Shown here in pieces: positions 5,955 to 9,797 of a DNA stretch of 9,797 bases. This DNA comes from CAYWMP01 sp964459445 (GTDB lineage: Bacteria > Desulfobacterota > DSM-4660 > Desulfatiglandales > HGW-15). The position numbers were made by a program, and so were the translations under genes. The notes under the pieces were generated by a model that had not been told where the DNA came from, did no database searches, and was given only the letters and a program-made list of their open reading frames with translations. The stretch lies in contig CAYWMP010000205.1 in assembly GCA_964459445.1 (NCBI GenBank), forward strand, positions 1-9,797, given 5' to 3'. Position 1 is the first letter of the stretch; the number at the start of each line of letters is the position of its first letter.

Positions 5955-6977
5955 TTATGCAAAATGATCCCAACCGGCCGGGGTAATACTCTTTTTGGAG
6001 CCGTCGGGAAAGACCATCGACATACCCTCCGAAGCATCCACGATCTCTCCTACCTCGTTCACGGGCGCTTCGCTCACGCCGGCAATCGCTGAACGAATCA
6101 CTTCTGTATGTTCCGGAGCACAGGTAATGATCAATTCGTAGTCATCGCTGTCCCCTAGAAACAAATCATAGGGGTCCCGTCCCAATTCCTGTGCCGTCTT
6201 TTTTAAATTTTTACTCACGGGCAGCCTTGCATGATGAAGCATCGCCCCCACATCGCTCTCTTTGCAAATATGACCCAGATCTCCCAGGAAGCCGTCACTT
6301 ATATCAATCATTGCCGTCGCTTTCCCTGATTGCGCCACTGCCCGCCCTTCCCGTGCCCGGTGTGAAGGGGTGTTATAGGCCCTTACCAGGGGGTGAGAGC
6401 TCATGTCTTCATGGTCTGGGGATGCCAACAACAAATAAAGCCCCCCGGCGGACTGACCGGGATATCCGGTAACAAGAATGGCATCACCTTTTTTTGCCGT
6501 GCAGCGGCGTATGATGATGTCCTTCTCAACCTCGCCGATCAAAGTGATGTCGATAAATAAGGCATCTGCGCATTTTGTGAGATTTCCACCGATGATCGAT
6601 GCTCCAAAAGAATTAAGTTCATCCATGAATCCCCGGTACATGTCCTCCACATAGGCCACGGATGTCTCCCCTTTCAAGCCAAGGGATACGATGGCATAAA
6701 GTGGCTTACCGCCCATTGCACCGATGTCGCTGATATTCAATGTCATCGATCTTCGCCCGAGATCCCGGGGTGAGATACGTTCAGGTAGATAGTGGCGGTT
6801 CTCCACAACACAGTCACAAGTAACCAGCATTTCAAAGCCCGGGCTGGGAGTAAATGCCGCCGTATCATCCCCGATTCCCAAAGTTACACCTGGGCTTGAA
6901 ACCCCTTCCTTTCGCACCAGATCGTGAATCCGGTCTATCAATCCAAACTCACCAACGGTTGATAAAGTCTCGCTCAC
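5955..6977 (-). CDS. thiL: Thiamin-monophosphate kinase ThiL, copy in unit 2
   Basis: The protein and DNA are identical to the other thiL (340 residues, GIGDDTA, NISDIGAMGG, GDSDDYELI, GWDHF). This copy has the ancestral context: its GTG at 6977 lies 11 nt after the thiE stop, and the thiE TGA overlaps the thiL SD (TGAGGTG), so the two are translationally coupled. It is the copy most likely to be expressed with thiE. Two identical thiL genes in one cluster would double gene dosage without adding a new function. Confidence 0.96.
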   Translation of the reverse strand: MSETLSTVGEFGLIDRIHDLVRKEGVSSPGVTLGIGDDTAAFTPSPGFEMLVTCDCVVENRHYLPERISPRDLGRRSMTLNISDIGAMGGKPLYAIVSLGLKGETSVAYVEDMYRGFMDELNSFGASIIGGNLTKCADALFIDITLIGEVEKDIIIRRCTAKKGDAILVTGYPGQSAGGLYLLLASPDHEDMSSHPLVRAYNTPSHRAREGRAVAQSGKATAMIDISDGFLGDLGHICKESDVGAMLHHARLPVSKNLKKTAQELGRDPYDLFLGDSDDYELIITCAPEHTEVIRSAIAGVSEAPVNEVGEIVDASEGMSMVFPDGSKKSITPAGWDHFA

Positions 6978-6988
6978 TGATATTCACC

Positions 6989-7618
6989 TCAAATTGCAGC
7001 TTTCAGGGCGTCGTGAAGTGCTTTGGTGGCCTGCTTCGGGTCTTCCTGGCAACACACGGCGGATATGACGGCAATCCCATGAGCCCCCGCTTTGATTACA
7101 TCCGGGGTGTTGTGCGCAAAAATGCCGCCAATGCCGATAATGGGCAAGGGGATTGCTTCCACGACCTGTCTCAGGATATCGATCCCGGATACAGGGCCTG
7201 CATCGTCCTTGGATGTAGTCGGAAATACGGGCCCGAACCCCACGTAATCCGCCCCATCCGACAAGCAGAGCTCGGCTTCTTCTATGGTTGCGGCAGAACC
7301 GCCTATGATTTTATCTTCACCCAAAAGCTTGCGGGCCAAAGGGATGGGGAAATCATCTTGACCGAGATGAACGCCGTGTGCCTCGGCTGCAATGGCCACA
7401 TCGATTCTGTCATTCACTATAAATGAAATGCCCGCATCTTCGCAGATCTTTTTCATCTCCCTGGCATTCTCGATCATCTCTCGCGTTGATCCGCTCTTAT
7501 GACGAAATTGAATCGTGTCCGCACCACCCTCAATAGCCAATCGGGTGAGTTCCGTGTGTGTAAACCGGGCCTGCAGTGTCACGTCCGTGAGGACGTGCAG
7601 TCTTCCTACTTGACTCAT
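6989..7618 (-). CDS. thiE: Thiamin phosphate synthase ThiE, intact
   Basis: ThiE condenses HMP pyrophosphate with thiazole phosphate to thiamin monophosphate, releasing pyrophosphate. It is a cytoplasmic TIM-barrel enzyme, and 209 residues is normal length. Visible motifs are TDVTL near the N-terminus, QFRHK (37-41, in place of the common QxRxK), VNDRIDVAIAAEAHGVHLGQDD (68-89, Mg/pyrophosphate site), GFGPVFPTTSK (127-137) and IIGIGGI (160-166). ATG 7618 follows AGAAGGAAGG. It comes 116 nt after the dehydrogenase gene, with an octamer array in that spacer, and runs into thiL with an 11-nt gap. Codons from about 158 onward lie in the duplicated unit and recur as a remnant downstream. Confidence 0.95.
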   Translation of the reverse strand: MSQVGRLHVLTDVTLQARFTHTELTRLAIEGGADTIQFRHKSGSTREMIENAREMKKICEDAGISFIVNDRIDVAIAAEAHGVHLGQDDFPIPLARKLLGEDKIIGGSAATIEEAELCLSDGADYVGFGPVFPTTSKDDAGPVSGIDILRQVVEAIPLPIIGIGGIFAHNTPDVIKAGAHGIAVISAVCCQEDPKQATKALHDALKAAI

Positions 7619-7631
7619 GCCTTCCTTCTAT

Positions 7632-7662
7632 AAGGTTCAGTGTTCAAAGGTTTAAAGGTTCA
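7632..7662. repeat. Octamer array upstream of thiE
   Basis: Successive units AAGGTTCA, GTGTTCA (one base short), AAGGTTTA and AAGGTTCA make roughly four copies of an 8-mer. It lies 14 nt upstream of the thiE start, just before the SD in transcript order. The sequence differs from the TGGAAT arrays but has the same period and copy number. The function is unknown. Confidence 0.6.
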
Positions 7663-7711
7663 GGGGGTTGGAGGCAAAAGTATGGCGTCTTTAGCTCTCT
7701 GCTCCTTGCTC

Positions 7712-7730
7712 TTCAACCGAGAAGGTTGAA
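7712..7730 (-). terminator. Hairpin just after the dehydrogenase stop
   Basis: TTCAACC and GGTTGAA form a 7-bp stem with a 5-nt loop, beginning 4 nt after the stop codon of the dehydrogenase gene. No U run follows, so it may be an mRNA 3' stabiliser or a weak terminator rather than a classical intrinsic terminator. Confidence 0.35.
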
Positions 7731-7734
7731 CCGC

Positions 7735-8784
7735 TCAACCAGTCCCCTGAAGTCGGGATTCCGCTATTCTGCGGGCCGTTGCTTCCGTAGTGATGCCTTC
7801 ACTCGCGCTGACTTTGAATATATTAAGGAGCGTCTCTTTGATGGTTCTGACCTTTTCCTCTGCTTCAGCTTTGGACCACCCAAGCGTTTCCATACCCAAG
7901 ATCGCCATGGCTCCGCCCATGCTTATGACATAATCCGGCGCATATAGGATATTTCTTTTCTGAAGCCTTTCCGAATCCCCAGGCTCTGCTAATTGGTTGT
8001 TGGCGCCGCCCGCCACGGCACGACATTTAAGGCGGGGAATGGTTTCTGAATTCAGTATACCTCCCAAAGCGCAGGGTGCAAAGACATCACAGGGGGTATC
8101 ATATACTTCATTCTCCGGAATAAAATTCAGCCCTTCCTCGTCTCTATAGTGTTCGATGATGTTTTGATCCACATCGCTGAACCATACCTCTGCTCCCGCT
8201 TCCCTCAAAAGCCCTATTAGTCGGGCTCCTACGGATCCGACGCCCTGAACAAGAACGCGCCTTCCTTTGAGCTCACTCTCCTCAAAGATATGCCCACAGG
8301 CGGCCTGTATACCGCTGAAAACACCCAGCGCAGTCGCTTCCCCGGAACCTCCTGCACCGCCTTTATCAGGCGTGCGGCAAAAGACATGGGGCGCTCCGGT
8401 CTCCGCCACAATGTCCATGTCCTGGGCTGAAGTGCCGACATCGGGTCCGGTTTGATAAAGACCGCCCAATTGTTTGATTAGAGTCCCATAGCGCCTCAGT
8501 AGCTCAGGACGATGGGAGTGATCAAAGTTCTTTGGAATAGAAATCACGGCCTTCCCGCCTCCACAGGGGAATCCGGTCAAAGCCAATTTATAGGTCATGC
8601 TGGCGGCCAATCTCAAAGCATCGCTCACGGCAGCTTCGAGGTCGGGATAGGTCCTCATGCGCGTTCCACCGGTTGCCGGGCCGAATCGGGTCGAATGGAT
8701 AGCAATAATCATCCAGGCGTCCGTGGGTCGATCATAATGTATAACGACATTTTCTCCGTTCCACTGTTTCAGTAAAGATTCCAT
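7735..8784 (-). CDS. Leucine/valine/phenylalanine-type NAD-dependent amino-acid dehydrogenase
   Basis: This 349-residue enzyme of the Glu/Leu/Phe/Val dehydrogenase family catalyses reversible oxidative deamination of a branched-chain or aromatic amino acid to its 2-oxo acid, in the cytoplasm. Substrate-domain residues are visible: GPATGGTRMR (35-44), SMTYKLAL with K66, and PCGGGKAVI with K78 matching the catalytic lysine. D115 lies in TGPDVGTSAQDMD. The Rossmann domain has VQGVGSVG (179-186, GxGxxG) and an acidic residue at D204 ending the second strand, which favours NAD over NADP. GGANNQL and the C-terminal IDxA-like helical part follow. The length and the short glycine-rich N-domain favour Leu/Val/Phe dehydrogenase over glutamate dehydrogenase; the precise substrate cannot be read. 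ATG 8784 follows AAGGAG by 5 nt. It starts 66 nt after the PAP2 gene, so cotranscription is plausible. Confidence 0.92.
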   Translation of the reverse strand: MESLLKQWNGENVVIHYDRPTDAWMIIAIHSTRFGPATGGTRMRTYPDLEAAVSDALRLAASMTYKLALTGFPCGGGKAVISIPKNFDHSHRPELLRRYGTLIKQLGGLYQTGPDVGTSAQDMDIVAETGAPHVFCRTPDKGGAGGSGEATALGVFSGIQAACGHIFEESELKGRRVLVQGVGSVGARLIGLLREAGAEVWFSDVDQNIIEHYRDEEGLNFIPENEVYDTPCDVFAPCALGGILNSETIPRLKCRAVAGGANNQLAEPGDSERLQKRNILYAPDYVISMGGAMAILGMETLGWSKAEAEEKVRTIKETLLNIFKVSASEGITTEATARRIAESRLQGTG

Positions 8785-8832
8785 ATTAACTCCTTTTTGA
8801 GCCTGGTTCCGCTTCCATTCGAAATACCTTAT

Positions 8833-8870
8833 GAGACCTTTGCAAAATGCTCAATTTTGGTCAACGTCTC
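8833..8870. repeat. Long imperfect inverted repeat across the PAP2 stop codon
   Basis: GAGAC (8833-8837) pairs with GTCTC (8866-8870), and inside it CAAAAT (8843-8848) pairs with ATTTTG (8854-8859) around a 5-nt loop. The dyad covers the PAP2 stop codon and the last few codons. It could be a transcript-end hairpin. The GAGACCTTTGCA motif also recalls ends of some insertion elements, but that is an unverified impression. Confidence 0.4.
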
Positions 8871-9771
8871 TTTTTCTTTTTTCCGCCAATCCCATTTTCA
8901 CAAAGACCCAGGGAGCTCCGAGACCGGCCCAAAAGCCTACCAAACCGTATCGAAGGAAGCGAAACAACGGGGCAGGCTCCAATCCGGCGAAAAGTAGCCG
9001 CAACCCGAACCAGACTGCAAATATCACGACGGCCCCCAGGAAATACCTCAGGATCCTCTGCCCCCAAGCCCCTTTTGAATCAAAGAGAACCCAATGGGGT
9101 TCCAGCACATACCCCAACCCGAGCCCAAGCAGGCTGCCTGTAACCGTAATGCCATATTTCCCTCCCGAAGGAGCCAAGGCGGTCAGGATAAAAGGCATAA
9201 CGACCACCAGACCCAATTGCCATTTTAGCCCCACTCTCAGGAGCCATGTTTCTACTTGCGGCTCAAAGCGAAGATAGAGGAAAATCAGGATGCCCCCCAC
9301 CACATATCCACCGACAAGATCCGATGGAAAATGGACGCCCAGATAAATCCGGGACAATGGGACCAAGAATAGCAACAACCCGGCCAGGACCCAGAGTAGA
9401 GTCCTTCGATAGTGATAGGCGAGAAAAACCCATGCGATGACGGTATTCTGGGTGTGACCACTGGGCAGGCCGCCGCCCCCCGCATGGATCAACGCCTTTA
9501 CCCGAGGATCGTACTGAAATGGCCTTGGTTGGGACAACAGGTCCTTCGCGATGGTGTTTATGTATGCGGATAAAAGGAATAGGATGGTAAATCTAATTCC
9601 TAACCGGCGATCCACCGACCAGTATATAAAGGGCAAAAACAGGAGAAAAAAGACGTGTCCTCCCAAAAATGTGATTGCCTTAAAGGGTGTATCCAGCGTC
9701 GGGCTGAGCTCTTGAAACCAGAGGATGACGCCTAGGCCCCAATCTAGAATGATCTCCATGATTCCAACCAT
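8851..9771 (-). CDS. PAP2-family integral membrane phosphatase
   Basis: This is a 306-residue membrane protein of the PAP2 (type 2 phosphatidic acid phosphatase) superfamily. It probably dephosphorylates a lipid phosphate or undecaprenyl pyrophosphate at the periplasmic face of the inner membrane. All three signature motifs are present: K76-x6-RP (KDLLSQPRP), PSGH (103-106) in GGLPSGHT, and SRIYLGVHFPSD (140-151), with the catalytic histidine expected at H147 and the acid at D151. At least eight hydrophobic segments can be seen (for example 40-53, 59-75, 124-139, 153-167, 182-200, 240-260). The C-terminal third after about residue 170 is an additional multi-helix region beyond the core PAP2 domain. 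The start is uncertain: ATG 9771 and ATG 9759 are both possible and neither has a strong SD. It is the most upstream gene in the window, with only 26 nt of upstream sequence visible. Confidence 0.9.
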   Translation of the reverse strand: MVGIMEIILDWGLGVILWFQELSPTLDTPFKAITFLGGHVFFLLFLPFIYWSVDRRLGIRFTILFLLSAYINTIAKDLLSQPRPFQYDPRVKALIHAGGGGLPSGHTQNTVIAWVFLAYHYRRTLLWVLAGLLLFLVPLSRIYLGVHFPSDLVGGYVVGGILIFLYLRFEPQVETWLLRVGLKWQLGLVVVMPFILTALAPSGGKYGITVTGSLLGLGLGYVLEPHWVLFDSKGAWGQRILRYFLGAVVIFAVWFGLRLLFAGLEPAPLFRFLRYGLVGFWAGLGAPWVFVKMGLAEKRKRDVDQN

Positions 9772-9797
9772 CCAATAATCTTTATCATAATCTTTTG

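Larger units (their letters stand above)
5215..7146. repeat. Tandem duplication, unit 2 (1932 bp)
   Basis: This is the second unit, abutting unit 1 with no spacer. It carries truncated thiM, the spacer with its octamer arrays, thiL and the 3' end of the intact thiE. The original order was evidently thiE-thiL-thiM; the outer thiE and thiM remain whole. Confidence 0.95.

Noticed and set aside
3283..7146. Composite transposon or integron as the cause of the duplication
   Set aside because: There is no transposase, inverted terminal repeat or attachment site at either boundary, and the boundaries fall inside thiM and thiE coding sequence.
7619..7734. TPP riboswitch in front of thiE
   Set aside because: I looked for the conserved CUGAGA and ACCUGAU-type thi-box segments in this leader and in the thiM leader and found neither.
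8831..9277. Overlapping plus-strand open frames (148 and 98 codons)
   Set aside because: They are antisense to the PAP2 gene, which has all three catalytic motifs; the Pro/Arg/Ser-rich translations are typical of shadow frames.

Overview
The window reads like a piece of a draft chromosome from an anaerobic bacterium. Moderate GC content, short octamer repeats between genes and the gene types present suggest a Desulfobacterota (Deltaproteobacteria)-like organism. That assignment is inference from style, not from a marker gene. Every convincing gene is on the minus strand, so transcription runs from high to low coordinates.

Layout in the direction of transcription. An integral-membrane PAP2-type phosphatase (9771-8851) is followed by a leucine/valine/phenylalanine-type amino-acid dehydrogenase (8784-7735). 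A thiamin block comes next: thiE (7618-6989), thiL (6977-5955), a truncated thiM (5706-5164), a 3' scrap of thiE (5214-5057), a second identical thiL (5045-4023) and a complete thiM (3774-2965). Then come a small protein with two cysteine clusters (2802-2464) and a KhpA-like KH-domain RNA-binding protein (2423-2197). Last are two adjacent GT4-type glycosyltransferases (1908-646 and 636 to beyond the left edge) behind a good sigma70-like promoter.

The thiamin genes form a salvage and finishing route. ThiM phosphorylates hydroxyethylthiazole, ThiE joins the thiazole phosphate to HMP-PP, and ThiL phosphorylates thiamin phosphate to the active cofactor TPP. No TPP riboswitch, thiC, thiD or thiG is visible here.

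The main structural finding is a tandem direct duplication of 1932 bp (3283-5214 and 5215-7146), identical everywhere compared by eye. It doubles thiL and creates a dead thiM'/'thiE junction, while one intact copy of thiE and of thiM survives on the outside. It is either a very recent duplication or an assembly artefact.

Other points of interest are arrays of four 8-bp repeats in the thiL-thiM and dehydrogenase-thiE spacers, and a KhpA gene that seems to use an ATT start and carries a frameshift in an A8 run. One glycosyltransferase gene is interrupted by a 10-N gap and a 1-base frameshift. I see no CRISPR array, tRNA, rRNA, transposase gene or clear defence system.
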